This document shows, in pieces, positions 47,552 through 56,248 of a stretch of DNA of 64,000 nt; within the stretch, counting starts at the first letter, position 1; every line of letters starts with the position of its first letter. The position numbers and the translations under genes were made by a program. Under the pieces are notes generated by a model. That model was not told where the DNA came from and ran no database searches. It saw only the letters and a program-made list of their open reading frames with translations. Origin of the DNA: Lachnospiraceae bacterium (GTDB lineage Bacteria > Bacteroidota > Bacteroidia > Bacteroidales > Muribaculaceae); contig JAMPGZ010000001.1 of the NCBI GenBank assembly GCA_023663655.1, forward strand, positions 264,206 through 328,205, read 5' to 3'.

Positions 47552-47926
47552 TTAAGGATATGTGACTAACATTCCCCATTTCTCCAGACTGTCGGCTGTA
47601 GCATATTTGACGGCAAGAATATCTTTTTTCATATACGGTTTACCGTCATTCTTTTTCTTTAAGAATACAAATTTAAAATACTCGTTTGTTTTAAACATCC
47701 ATTTCCTGCTGCAATAACTCATGCATACTTCAGTGCTATGAGGAATTACTTCTGTTTTACATACTACCGCCGAATCCATTTCATTGTTAAATTCATTTAT
47801 ATAAATCTCAATCAAATCCACGACTATAGTGTCGTTTGATCGATTTGAAATGTCACAAAAGTGAAATTCATCCGGTCCGCATTGACTCATTAAGAGCACA
47901 AAAAATAGTATAAGTAGATTTTTCAT
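47552..47926 (-). CDS. small lipoprotein, family A, copy 2
   Basis: 124 residues; lipobox LLMSQC, Cys about 16, followed by GPDE. Shares CDISNRSNDTIVVDLIEIYI and the terminal KKDILAVKYATADSLEKWGMLVTYP with copies 1 and 3. It precedes copy 1 by 36 bases and probably shares its transcript from the repeat-borne promoter at 48277-48306. AT-rich compared with housekeeping neighbours. Confidence 0.75.
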   Translation of the reverse strand: MKNLLILFFVLLMSQCGPDEFHFCDISNRSNDTIVVDLIEIYINEFNNEMDSAVVCKTEVIPHSTEVCMSYCSRKWMFKTNEYFKFVFLKKKNDGKPYMKKDILAVKYATADSLEKWGMLVTYP

Positions 47927-47952
47927 TATATTGAATTTATTAAAATTTATTT

Positions 47953-48199
47953 AAACGGACCAGGAACAAGGAAATAATTATACTATCGAGGACTTATGGA
48001 TAAGTTCCTCCTGATTTCCCTCATCTGATCTTTATTTTTATAGTCAACATATTTATTAAATTCCTTTAAGCGTATTGTTCCGGAAATCCCCGCCATGCCT
48101 GAAAGGCACAGCTTATGAATAACCGGGGACAGCGAGCCGCAGGCGAGATGTCTCCGGAAAGCCACCCCACGAATGCACTCTGCAAAGAGTGCCCCTAAA
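47953..48199 (-). repeat. 247-base repeat R1, copy a
   Basis: Matches 49965-50211 with, by eye, two differences (at 48162 and 48166) and no gaps. It contains the hairpin TGCC-TGAAA-GGCA (48096-48108), the G.A-mismatch hairpin GACAGC-GAGCC...GGCGA-GATGTC (about 48126-48152) and GCACTC-TGCAAA-GAGTGC (48175-48192). An 85-codon frame (47983-48240, minus) spans it, but the palindromes and the divergent copy at 63.5 kb argue for a non-coding element. Confidence 0.85.
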
Positions 48200-48250
48200 C
48201 ACGAAGCGACAAATACACCGACCACCATAGCTTGCGACATAATTAAGTTT

Positions 48251-48555
48251 CATTCACCGGTTTACCATCTCAACCGCAAAGATAACATTAGCCTGCAATT
48301 ACGCAAGCAAACATGCTGTAAAACATACATATACCGCCGCCACGATGCTCGCATCTCTGAAATCGTAGTGAGTTGGCGGACATCTTCGATGCCCGTAGCA
48401 GGTTCGCGCTCTGCCCCATGCCTCGGCTCCGCCTCGGGATGGGGCTTAAATCGCAACGCCGTTTCACGGCTCCCTATCCCCTAACACTCGCCCCTCCCCA
48501 CACTCGCGATGCTCATGTGGGGCTTCAGACAATATCGCCGCCCCGGCAGCTCAAC
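48251..48555 (-). repeat. repeat R2, copy a, with promoter and REP-like modules
   Basis: Nearly identical to 50926-51230 over about 285 bases with no gap. From left to right it has a leftward promoter (minus strand TTG 48306-48304, 19-base spacer, TATCTTTG 48284-48277), then GGACATCTTCGATGCCCGT (48378-48396), CCTCGGCTCCGCCTCGGG, GGCTTAAAT and GCCG-TTTCA-CGGC (48458-48470), the same module order as the arms beside the Y1 transposase. Confidence 0.85.
48277..48306 (-). promoter_or_regulatory. repeat-borne promoter reading leftward (copy a)
   Basis: TTG-N19-TATCTTTG on the minus strand, a near-perfect consensus. It would drive repeat R1a and the family A lipoprotein genes at 47926 and 47515. 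Confidence 0.7.
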
Positions 48556-48585
48556 TCGCGACTCCCAACTCTCAACTCTCCATTC

Positions 48586-49014
48586 TCACCTCTCCTCCAA
48601 TATCGCTCTATCATGTTCCGGAAGAGGATAATAAAGACGATAATGCAGCAAGAAAAATTGCGCCTGCGTTATCTCTATGGTTTCCAAAACAACCCCATTG
48701 CATTTTCCATTCTCATCACATTCCTTAAACACAAATTTCATGATGGGATAATTATTGCGAAACATCACCTCAGTCATGGAATACGAATCATATCCCCAAT
48801 ACTCATAAGGATCCAAAAAAATCTCTTTCTCAAATATATCCTTTGGATTGGCAATATGTGACGCTGAAATCTCTACATGGACCGGACTATCTCCAATATT
48901 CATCACATAGAAATAATTATTCCTTGTGTCATCTGTTGAGCAACAGCCACTTAACAAAAACAAAATGGCAATAACAAATGGATATATCGATTTAAACATA
49001 ATTGAACTGTTCAT
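48586..49014 (-). CDS. small lipoprotein, family B, copy 1
   Basis: 142 residues; signal ends LLSGC with Cys about 24, followed by CSTDD (acidic, consistent with surface export). Shares with the next gene the segments VMNIGDSPVHVEISASHI and IEITQAQFFLLHYRLYYPLPEHDRAILEE. The pattern suggests a small beta-sandwich domain plus a C-terminal helix. Function unknown. Spacing to copy 2 is 28 bases. The C-terminal coding end lies close to repeat R2a. Confidence 0.75.
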   Translation of the reverse strand: MNSSIMFKSIYPFVIAILFLLSGCCSTDDTRNNYFYVMNIGDSPVHVEISASHIANPKDIFEKEIFLDPYEYWGYDSYSMTEVMFRNNYPIMKFVFKECDENGKCNGVVLETIEITQAQFFLLHYRLYYPLPEHDRAILEER

Positions 49015-49042
49015 AGAAAAAAACTGCTATCGGTTGTTGAGT

Positions 49043-49486
49043 TTACTTATATTGTTCCAACACACTACGGTCATGGTCAGATAACGGGTAGTACAATGAT
49101 TGATGAAGATGAAAAAACTGTTCCTGATTCATCTCGATAACCTCAATAACAATCTCATCATTGCAACTAAGGTCATCATTGCAAGCCATTATCACAAATT
49201 TTATTTTCGGACAGTTGCGAAACCGCTCATTCTTGCTCATAAACCACTCTTCATCATAATAGGATGTCTCATATCCCGGCAATACCGGAAATGATAAGTT
49301 CAATGATTTCTTCGCATCTACGACATTTTCCGCTGTGATTTCCACATAGAAAGGAGTATCACCCACATTCCTCACCGTTATGATATTGATGAGAGTGTCT
49401 GACGAATCGCATCCGGCAAGCATCAGAACCATTATGCCCACCACAAAAAACCTTATAATCTGCAACATCCTAACCATCACTATCAT
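49043..49486 (-). CDS. small lipoprotein, family B, copy 2
   Basis: 147 residues, possible starts at 49486 or at the third Met (49468). Lipobox LMLAGC then DSSD. Paralog of the gene at 48586 (VRNVGDTPFYVEITAENV; VIEMNQEQFFHLHQSLYYPLSDHDRSVLEQ). The two copies have diverged strongly in the middle, in contrast to the near-identical intergenic repeats around them. Confidence 0.75.
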   Translation of the reverse strand: MIVMVRMLQIIRFFVVGIMVLMLAGCDSSDTLINIITVRNVGDTPFYVEITAENVVDAKKSLNLSFPVLPGYETSYYDEEWFMSKNERFRNCPKIKFVIMACNDDLSCNDEIVIEVIEMNQEQFFHLHQSLYYPLSDHDRSVLEQYK

Positions 49487-49573
49487 TATATATAAAATTT
49501 AATTCTAAGTACCTCCTCTAAATCATTTAAATGACTTGGTGACTTCGGATAAAATCCACTTTCCACTCTCAAC

Positions 49574-49936
49574 TCAAGGGTACGTCACCACCCAACCCCA
49601 CGTCTCCAAACTGTCAACCGTCGCATACTTCGTTGCGAGAATAAAATCTTTCGGCAACGGACGCGTAAAATCTTTAATAAACTGGAATTTATATTTATTA
49701 AACAATTTCAATGCCTCATTCTTACGATACTCCATTTTATATTCACAAGTATCATGGGGAAGCAATCGTTTAACATCATTGAATATGGAATCTGTGCTAT
49801 TGAATATTTCGATTGCAACATAAACCGTATCACTGCTGTCATTAGAAATGTCACAGAAATGATAATACTCAATTTCACCACCACAACCACATTCATTCAA
49901 GAAAAGAAGTAGTCCAGCAATTAAAATATTCTTCAT
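49574..49936 (-). CDS. small lipoprotein, family A, copy 3
   Basis: 120 residues from the ATG at 49936 (MKNILIAGLLLFLNEC); the longer frame starts inside the repeat junction. Shares CDISNDSSDTVYVAIEIFN and FILATKYATVDSLETWGWVVTYP with the other family A members, with a different middle (RLLPHDTCEYKMEYRKNEAL). It is the first lipoprotein gene after repeat R1b and probably heads the transcript continuing to 48586. Confidence 0.75.
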   Translation of the reverse strand: MKNILIAGLLLFLNECGCGGEIEYYHFCDISNDSSDTVYVAIEIFNSTDSIFNDVKRLLPHDTCEYKMEYRKNEALKLFNKYKFQFIKDFTRPLPKDFILATKYATVDSLETWGWVVTYP

Positions 49937-49964
49937 ATCGTACATTTGTAAAAGTTCATAATTC

Positions 49965-50211
49965 AAACGGACCAGGAACAAGGAAATAATTATACTATCG
50001 AGGACTTATGGATAAGTTCCTCCTGATTTCCCTCATCTGATCTTTATTTTTATAGTCAACATATTTATTAAATTCCTTTAAGCGTATTGTTCCGGAAATC
50101 CCCGCCATGCCTGAAAGGCACAGCTTATGAATAACCGGGGACAGCGAGCCGCAGGCGAGATGTCTCCGGAAAGTCACACCACGAATGCACTCTGCAAAGA
50201 GTGCCCCTAAA
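49965..50211 (-). repeat. 247-base repeat R1, copy b
   Basis: Same sequence and hairpins as 47953-48199, including TGCC-TGAAA-GGCA at 50108-50120. The frame across it starts at 50264 (MSQTLRVGLALF...), similar to MSQAMVVGVFVAS of copy a, so a small membrane peptide cannot be fully excluded. Confidence 0.85.
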
Positions 50212-50278
50212 GCTCCACATGAAGTTACAAACAGAGCTAATCCTACTCGCAGAGTTTGAGACATGGTTAAGTTTCCAT

Positions 50279-50366
50279 TCACCGGTTTACCATCTCAATC
50301 ACAAAGATAACATTAACCCGCAATTACACAAGCAAACCTGCTGTAAAACATATACATATCCCACAA
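50279..50366 (-). repeat. repeat R2, copy b (promoter part only)
   Basis: Shares ATTCACCGGTTTACCATCTC, AAAGATAACATTA and TGCTGTAAAACATA with copies a and c, then stops. The leftward -7 element TATCTTTG is at 50309-50302. The REP-like half is absent. Confidence 0.75.
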
Positions 50367-50465
50367 GGGCTTAATTGTCAATTCCCTCATCGGCTTGCCG
50401 CTTGCACGACAAAATTCTCAACTCTCGACTCACGATTCTCAACTCTCCATTTTCAATTCTCAACT

Positions 50466-50906
50466 TCACTTTATCCGTTCCAATTCTCCGTCGTCAAATC
50501 CGGCAGCGACTATGCGGTTGAACATCTTGGAATCATGAAACTTACGGATATATTCCGATACGGCAGCTATGGCTTCCTTGCGGAATTCCTCCCAGCCCAT
50601 TTCTCCGATTTCCGATGTTGGCAACGGCAGATACTTCTCAGCCGGCTCATAATCCTGATCGCAAGCCCAGTCGTCGTCATCGGCATCATACTCCACTGCA
50701 CCGGTGAGATACAACGAATAGCCGTCCGGAGTCTCAAACATCCCGACATAAAGCGCCGAAATCTCCTCAGGCACAACCTCCCGCTCATCAAGCCTACTCA
50801 ACCAATCCAAAATCCTATCCTTCATCGTTACAGACATTGTTTTGCTCGATCGGGGTATTCCGAAATAAGCCACAAATTTATTCCATAGACCGTTTCCCAT
50901 AATCAT
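50466..50906 (-). CDS. cytosolic acidic protein of unknown function
   Basis: 146 residues (starts at 50906 or 50900). No signal peptide. MKDRILDWLSRLDEREVVPEEISALYVGMFETPDGYSLYLTG is followed by an Asp-rich stretch (EYDADDDDWACDQDYEPAEKYLPLP) and a helical end (EEFRKEAIAAVSEYIRKF). The compact acidic build resembles immunity proteins of polymorphic toxin systems, but I cannot name the family and no toxin adjoins. It is preceded by repeat R2c with its promoter. Confidence 0.7.
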   Translation of the reverse strand: MIMGNGLWNKFVAYFGIPRSSKTMSVTMKDRILDWLSRLDEREVVPEEISALYVGMFETPDGYSLYLTGAVEYDADDDDWACDQDYEPAEKYLPLPTSEIGEMGWEEFRKEAIAAVSEYIRKFHDSKMFNRIVAAGFDDGELERIK

Positions 50907-50925
50907 TAATACTTGTTATCCGGTT

Positions 50926-51230
50926 TTATAATCAGTTTATTATCTCAACCGCAAAGATAACATTAGCCTGCAATTACGCAAGCGAACCTGCTGTAAAACA
51001 TACATATACCTCCGCTACGATGCTCGCATCTCTGAAATCGTAGTGAGTTGGCGGACATCTTCGATGCCCGTAGCAGGTTCGCGCTCTGCCCCATGCCTCG
51101 GCTCCGCCTCGGGATGGGGCTTAAATCGCAACGCCGTTTCACGGCTCCCTATCCCCTAACACTCGCCCCTCCCCACACTCGCGATGCTCATGTGGGGCTT
51201 CAGACAATATCGCCGCCCCGGCGGCTCAAC
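50926..51230 (-). repeat. repeat R2, copy c, with promoter and REP-like modules
   Basis: Pairs with 48251-48555 at a constant offset of 2675. Leftward -7 element TATCTTTG at 50959-50952. GGACATCTTCGATGCCCGT at 51053-51071 and GCCG-TTTCA-CGGC at 51133-51145. From 51231 to 51341 only a terminator-like hairpin is visible. Confidence 0.85.
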
Positions 51231-51288
51231 TTATTCACGGCTTCCTATCCCCACATTTGTGCTGCTCTTTCAGGGTATAGTTAAATAG

Positions 51289-51318
51289 ACGAGCCGGGGA
51301 CGGGTGTCCTCGGCTCGT
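51289..51318 (-). terminator. terminator-like hairpin after the phosphatase
   Basis: ACGAGCCG (51289-51296) pairs with CGGCTCGT (51311-51318), with inner GGAC/GTCC pairing. The minus-strand T tract is weak (CTATTTAACT). Confidence 0.55.
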
Positions 51319-51341
51319 GAAGTCTTTGTGTGCGGGTTGTG

Positions 51342-52640
51342 TCAGGGTATCTCTTCGTAGGCTTTGAGGGCGGCTTCGAAGCGGTCGGCTACATCCTTCA
51401 TCTTGTATAGCCCGTCAGCATTCTTGGTAAGACCTTTGAGCGACAGCGGGTAAATCATGGGAGGATTGTCGAGGTCGAGAAGCTCCATGTTGCGAAGCTG
51501 GTCGATGGACTGGTACACGAGGTTAAGGTCGGCATACTCCTCTCCGTCGGGACCAACAAATTTTTCAATTACCAGCTTGGAGCCGATCGGGGTCTTCTTT
51601 TCAATCGCATTGGGCACCTCATATTCCTCAACGCCCAGAGCTGTTGCCACGCTCGACAAGTTGCTGTCATGCCCCACGAGGAATGTGAATTTGCGATCGG
51701 GGGAACGCAGCTCGTCATACATATATTGAACCAGCGGCTTCGCCACGTTTACGGCAACTATCGGCGCCGTGAAAAGCACATCCTGATATGTGTCCTTGAT
51801 GTGGGCTATGCGGCTCCACTGGTCGCGGTTGAGTTTATGACCGAATCCGGCTTTCACCGTGTCGGGCTCCTCGTAATATTGCAGGATAAACGCATCGCTC
51901 GCCGAGTTGAGTTCCTTCAATGCCGAGCCACCCTTCATCGACGGTTCAGCCCATTTCTCAAGCACAATCTCGGTGTTGTAATTATCAAATGCTTTCAGCT
52001 TCGGATCCTTCTCTTTGCTCATAGGTGAATCTTTCACGTCCAACACTTCGGTGATGAGCGCGTAGTCAGGCGCAATAGCCTCATTGATGCCCACGATGCC
52101 TTTTTTGCCGCCCATGGCATTGATCTGCTTCATGGCTTCGGCTACAAATTCAGGACTCACTTTGGTAAGCTGCGGGTTGAAAAGCGGATCCATCTTGCTC
52201 GGAGTGTAACGGTGGTTGACCGTGACGCCGCCCACCGGCATGAATCCGGAAGTGAAATATTGAGCTGTGGCGATGCAACGCTGCATTGAGTTGGCTATCA
52301 CATTAAGATCATCGGCAGTGGGGACATAATTCTCAGGAAACATCCCGGCATCCACCGCCCACTTGCGGAAATACTGCCCCATCATGGTTTCCAGCGCGCC
52401 TCCGCGAGAGGTGAGCTCGCTCTTGCCTGAGCTCCATTTGTGCCATTGATGCGGTGTCATTCGTCCAAGATCGCTCTTGCTGTCGGAAAGCGGGGAGCGG
52501 ATGTTGTGACGGCTCAGCACGACAGCCTCTTTCAATTGATATTTGTCCTTAAACTCTTGGCTGCGCTGAGATTGAGCGTATGCCGACATCGGGATTCCCA
52601 GAAGGAGAATGGCGAATAGGGATGAAATGATACTTTTCAT
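51342..52640 (-). CDS. histidine-type phosphatase, secreted
   Basis: 432 residues, signal peptide about 1-22 (ending AYA). The catalytic motif VLSRHNIRSPL (His about 42) corresponds to RHGxRxP of histidine acid phosphatases with Asn in place of Gly, and the partner motif FLVGHDSNLSSV carries the HD proton donor. Relatives include phytases and inositol polyphosphate phosphatases. It diverges from an OprO/P-like porin gene 216 bases away, which suggests release of phosphate outside and uptake through the porin. Confidence 0.87.
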   Translation of the reverse strand: MKSIISSLFAILLLGIPMSAYAQSQRSQEFKDKYQLKEAVVLSRHNIRSPLSDSKSDLGRMTPHQWHKWSSGKSELTSRGGALETMMGQYFRKWAVDAGMFPENYVPTADDLNVIANSMQRCIATAQYFTSGFMPVGGVTVNHRYTPSKMDPLFNPQLTKVSPEFVAEAMKQINAMGGKKGIVGINEAIAPDYALITEVLDVKDSPMSKEKDPKLKAFDNYNTEIVLEKWAEPSMKGGSALKELNSASDAFILQYYEEPDTVKAGFGHKLNRDQWSRIAHIKDTYQDVLFTAPIVAVNVAKPLVQYMYDELRSPDRKFTFLVGHDSNLSSVATALGVEEYEVPNAIEKKTPIGSKLVIEKFVGPDGEEYADLNLVYQSIDQLRNMELLDLDNPPMIYPLSLKGLTKNADGLYKMKDVADRFEAALKAYEEIP

Positions 52641-52730
52641 GATGATAATCGAGTAAATGGTTAAGAATTTATAAACTTAAACATCTCTTAAAACCTTTGG
52701 TTCAGCAATATGACGGGAAAATAAATATGT

Positions 52731-52780
52731 TATTAAACATGAAAAAATATTAAACAAACCGACACGCATAATGTTAAAGA
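52731..52780. promoter_or_regulatory. direct repeats between phosphatase and porin genes
   Basis: TATTAAACA at 52731-52739 and 52748-52756 (period 17), with a weaker TGTTAAAGA at 52772. They lie in the middle of the divergent intergenic region and could be sites for a shared regulator. No clear TAnnTTTG element was found for either gene. Confidence 0.35.
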
Positions 52781-52856
52781 TACATAACAGCCACCGGTTG
52801 AAAGGCTGACGGCATGATTCTGTAGATTCTTAAAACTTAAACAAATATCACGCACT

Positions 52857-54032
52857 ATGAAACGATTCACTATTGCTGCAATATCCGCTATTGCAATGTT
52901 GGGCGCCGGCTTCAACGCTTACGCCGGTGATGATGAACCAAAGTTGGAGATTAAACCCACTGGACGTGTTCTTATGGACGGAGCCATATATGCCCCCGAC
53001 GGCGACGGTTTCGCCGACGGTGCCGCATTGCCCGACATACGTCTTGGAGCAAAGGTGAAATACGGCAACTGGGCTGCGAAGATCGACGTGGGATTCGGTT
53101 TCGGAAAAATCAGCATGAAGGATGTATATATGCAGTACAACTTCAACGAGCATAATCTGATACGTGCGGGATATTTCGTGCACCAATTCGGTCTTAACGC
53201 CGCGACTTCAAGTTCAATGAAGCCGGCGATGGAAGCCCCTATTTCCGACAATTTCTTCAACGCCACCGGACGAAACATAGGTGTGATGTATGTATATGAC
53301 AAGGACAAGTTTTTCGTGGGCGTGAGCGGCATTGTCGCCGGAACATCAATGACCACCCCGGCAAACGAGCAGGCTAAAGTGAGCGTGGGAGCATTGAACC
53401 GTATGGTCTACCGTCCGTTCCACAATGATGGCTTGGTGGCTCAGGTGGGACTCTCGCTGTGGTATCAGAGCGCCATGCACAAGAGCATCGAGAATGAGGA
53501 TGGCGAAGAGGTCGCCTCGCCCGGATACTTTGACTTCACTTCGGGATTCCCCACAAGAGTGTGCAAGGTGAATCTGCTCGGAGCCGATGTGCAGCAGGCA
53601 CGCGGCGTGTTCAAGCTATCGCCTGAACTGGTGCTCGCCAAGGACCGCATCGCCCTCGAAGGTCAATATTACTACATGAACGTCAACCGCAAGCATGATT
53701 TCAAAAACTACACGGCTCATGGCGTGTATGGCTTGCTGAGAGGATTGATCATCGGCGACGCTTACGGATACTCGCATGGCGATGCCGGACTTGCAACTCC
53801 GAAACCCGGTTCGCTGGAGATGATTCTCGGCTACAACTACACCGATGCCAATTGCCGCAAGGCTGAGGTGTTCGGAGGAATCTCCAACGACTACTCGGTG
53901 ACATTCAACTATTACATCAACAAGTATATGCTCGCCCGTCTGCGTTACTCTTACACCGACGTACGCAACAGCGCCGTGCAGAGCGACCGTCACGTGAACG
54001 CCATTCAGGCTCGCCTACAGATAATATTCTGA
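52857..54032 (+). CDS. phosphate-selective porin O/P-like outer-membrane protein
   Basis: 391 residues; signal peptide about 1-23 (ending AYA). Beta-barrel of about 16 strands: LEIKPTGRVLMDGAIY, AAKIDVGFGFGKISMKDVYMQYNF, HNLIRAGYFVHQFGLNAATSSS, ending AIQARLQIIF with a terminal Phe. The pattern GDxxxxxxDAxxxY-like opening and the strand order fit the OprO/P family (anion or phosphate channels). Divergent from a phosphatase gene. Assignment is by fold pattern; selectivity is not shown. Confidence 0.8.
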   Translation: MKRFTIAAISAIAMLGAGFNAYAGDDEPKLEIKPTGRVLMDGAIYAPDGDGFADGAALPDIRLGAKVKYGNWAAKIDVGFGFGKISMKDVYMQYNFNEHNLIRAGYFVHQFGLNAATSSSMKPAMEAPISDNFFNATGRNIGVMYVYDKDKFFVGVSGIVAGTSMTTPANEQAKVSVGALNRMVYRPFHNDGLVAQVGLSLWYQSAMHKSIENEDGEEVASPGYFDFTSGFPTRVCKVNLLGADVQQARGVFKLSPELVLAKDRIALEGQYYYMNVNRKHDFKNYTAHGVYGLLRGLIIGDAYGYSHGDAGLATPKPGSLEMILGYNYTDANCRKAEVFGGISNDYSVTFNYYINKYMLARLRYSYTDVRNSAVQSDRHVNAIQARLQIIF

Positions 54033-54061
54033 CACAACTGTTCTCAATTTTCATAAGCCAA

Positions 54062-54105
54062 GGCTTGATTCCGGGAGGTTAGCCCCGGAATCAAGCCATT
54101 TCATT
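54062..54105 (+). terminator. rho-independent terminator of the porin gene
   Basis: Perfect 14-bp stem GGCTTGATTCCGGG / CCCGGAATCAAGCC with an 8-base loop, then ATTTCATTTG. Confidence 0.8.
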
Positions 54106-54200
54106 TGAATCAGGCTCATTTTTTATAATATTGGGAATAATATTGCACGGATATTTCATGTTTTCATCTTTAATTTGTGATTGGAAAACAATAACAATTG

Positions 54201-56111
54201 ATGATTGCAATGAGAAATAGTTTTATATGGTTGCTGTGTGCCGCGATGTCGTTAACCTCTTTTTCGGCATCCGCGCAGCACAGCGGAGATGAACAAGGAT
54301 TCGACATTCCCGACAATCTACAGCTCCCGCAGGACAAGGACGCGTTGCAAGGCGCCCTCGACGGCTGGTGGAGCGCGGCACGTAAAAATTATGACGAAAG
54401 AATGTCATGGTACAATGATGCCAAATTCGGCTGCTTCATCCACTGGGGTGTCTACTCAGTGCCCGCAGGTGTGTGGAAAGGGAAAAAGCTGGGCGGATAC
54501 ACCGAACATCTCATGAGAAAAGGGACTATTCCGTTGGAACAATATAAGAAAGAACTCGTCGCCACATTCAATCCCTCGGAGTTTGATGCCGATGAGTGGA
54601 TGCGCCACGTGAAGGATGCCGGAATGAAATATTTCATCATAACGGCAAAACACCATGACGGATTTGCCATGTTCCCGTCCGACGCTTATCCTTACGACAT
54701 ACGCATGACGGCATACAAAGGCGATGACCTCATGAAGCAGTTAAGAGAAGCGGCGCGCCGCAACGGCGTGAAGTTCGGCTTCTACTATTCCCATGCCTTT
54801 GACTGGGAACACCCCGATGCGCCGGGCAACGACTGGGACTATGACAATCCGGGCGGCGACAAGCTCCTTGGAGGCGCCAACTGGTGGCTCGGCGAAAAGA
54901 AAGGGTTCCTGCCCAATGCCGAAAAATATGTCGCCGAGAAGTCGATTCCGCAGATTCAGGAACTCATAAAGCTCTATGATCCCGACATACTGTGGTTTGA
55001 CACTCCCGCCAAATTGCCGCTATACCTAAACGTGCGCATTCTTGAAGCCATCAGGGAGGCTGACAAGGATAACAAAATCGTGGTCAACGGCAGGCTCGCG
55101 CGATTTGCTTCGGGCAATCTCGGCGACTACAAAAACACCGGCGACCGTGCCGCATATTTCCCCGACACCGACGGATATTGGGAATCGATACCCACCACCA
55201 ATGAGTCCTACGGCTACAGCGTGGTCGACACCGTGCGCAAGTCGCCCAAGCACTTCGTGCAGCTCGTGGCGAGCGCCGCATCGAAAGGCGGCAACATCCT
55301 GATGAACGTGGGTCCCATGGGCAACGGAAAATGGGATGAAAAAGATGTGGAGATATTCCGTGGCGTGGGCGACTGGCTCAAGGTGAACGGAGAGGGAATC
55401 TATGGCACAGAACGCACCGACCTACCCATACAACAGTGGGGGATCACAACGTGGAAATCCGACACCCTCTATGCCCATGTCTTTGACTGGCCTGACGATG
55501 GAAAGCTCGTTTTAGGAGGATTACGTTCAGGCATAAAATCGGCTCACTGGGTTGCCGACAAATCTATTCCGGTGAAATTCAATCGGTTGAACAATGATGA
55601 TTATGTGATTGATATTCCCGAGAAACCGTTGGATGATAAAAATTCGCTGCTCGCCATTGTGGTGGATAAGCGTGTCGCCAACTCAACCGTGCGACTCATT
55701 GACCATCAGCGTTCTAACCGCTTGCTCGTGTTTGATGCCGAGCTTTCAGGCAAGGGGCTTGGCTACGGCGACGGAAAGGTGAACCGCAACTATGTGAAAA
55801 ACTGGAAGAGTAACGACCAGACTATGACATGGTTAGCCCGACTCAACGCTCCGGCTAAATACGATGTGTATGTCGACTACAACACTGTCAAGCCCGATGA
55901 CAAGGGAACGGTGATCGTTGAAATAGGCGGCAACGTGTTGCGCGTCAACTATGACGGATTCACGGAACGCCAAGGCACACAGAGCATTAAGGCTGGAACC
56001 GTATCACTGAATCCCGGCGAGGTAAAGTGTGTATTGAAAGGGGAAAGTTATACCGGCACGGAATACATGTGCCCCATGGCTGTGCGTCTTGAAGCAGTTG
56101 CAAAGAGATAA
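54201..56111 (+). CDS. GH29 alpha-L-fucosidase, secreted
   Basis: 636 residues from ATG 54201 (ATG 54210 is an alternative; a TTG at 54198 is not needed). Signal peptide about 1-26. Motifs WYNDAKFGCFIHWGVYSVPAG, YFIITAKHHDGFAMF, FGFYYSHAFDWEHP and the nucleophile region DPDILWFDTPAK are those of GH29. A C-terminal beta domain (about 400-636) includes a carbohydrate-binding-like part. It removes terminal fucose from host glycans such as mucin O-glycans. A strong terminator separates it from the receptor gene. Confidence 0.93.
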   Translation: MIAMRNSFIWLLCAAMSLTSFSASAQHSGDEQGFDIPDNLQLPQDKDALQGALDGWWSAARKNYDERMSWYNDAKFGCFIHWGVYSVPAGVWKGKKLGGYTEHLMRKGTIPLEQYKKELVATFNPSEFDADEWMRHVKDAGMKYFIITAKHHDGFAMFPSDAYPYDIRMTAYKGDDLMKQLREAARRNGVKFGFYYSHAFDWEHPDAPGNDWDYDNPGGDKLLGGANWWLGEKKGFLPNAEKYVAEKSIPQIQELIKLYDPDILWFDTPAKLPLYLNVRILEAIREADKDNKIVVNGRLARFASGNLGDYKNTGDRAAYFPDTDGYWESIPTTNESYGYSVVDTVRKSPKHFVQLVASAASKGGNILMNVGPMGNGKWDEKDVEIFRGVGDWLKVNGEGIYGTERTDLPIQQWGITTWKSDTLYAHVFDWPDDGKLVLGGLRSGIKSAHWVADKSIPVKFNRLNNDDYVIDIPEKPLDDKNSLLAIVVDKRVANSTVRLIDHQRSNRLLVFDAELSGKGLGYGDGKVNRNYVKNWKSNDQTMTWLARLNAPAKYDVYVDYNTVKPDDKGTVIVEIGGNVLRVNYDGFTERQGTQSIKAGTVSLNPGEVKCVLKGESYTGTEYMCPMAVRLEAVAKR

Positions 56112-56153
56112 AAAAATTTGGTTAGATTAGATTAAGAGCCGCGATTGGCTCAC

Positions 56154-56205
56154 ACTGTTTATCCCGGCGGGTCGTTTATGAACACACCGGGATAAACAGT
56201 TTTAT
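56154..56205 (+). terminator. rho-independent terminator of the fucosidase gene
   Basis: Perfect 14-bp stem ACTGTTTATCCCGG / CCGGGATAAACAGT with a 19-base loop, followed by TTTAT. Confidence 0.8.
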
Positions 56206-56248
56206 GTATATGATTGTGCACTCATTCCCGGTGGAGCTATTTATTTCT

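Noticed and set aside
47983..48240. 85-residue frame (and its twin at 49995-50282) as protein genes
   Set aside because: Listed as repeats. The region is dominated by palindromes, and the divergent copy at 63.5 kb conserves pairing rather than codons. A small peptide cannot be fully excluded.
48373..48861. 162-residue plus-strand frame and its partial twin at 51048-51284
   Set aside because: The shared part is repeat R2; the remainder is antisense to a lipoprotein gene.
52857..54032. SusC/SusD-type glycan uptake locus near the GH29 and porin genes
   Set aside because: No SusD-like lipoprotein is present, and the TonB receptor lacks a SusD neighbour.
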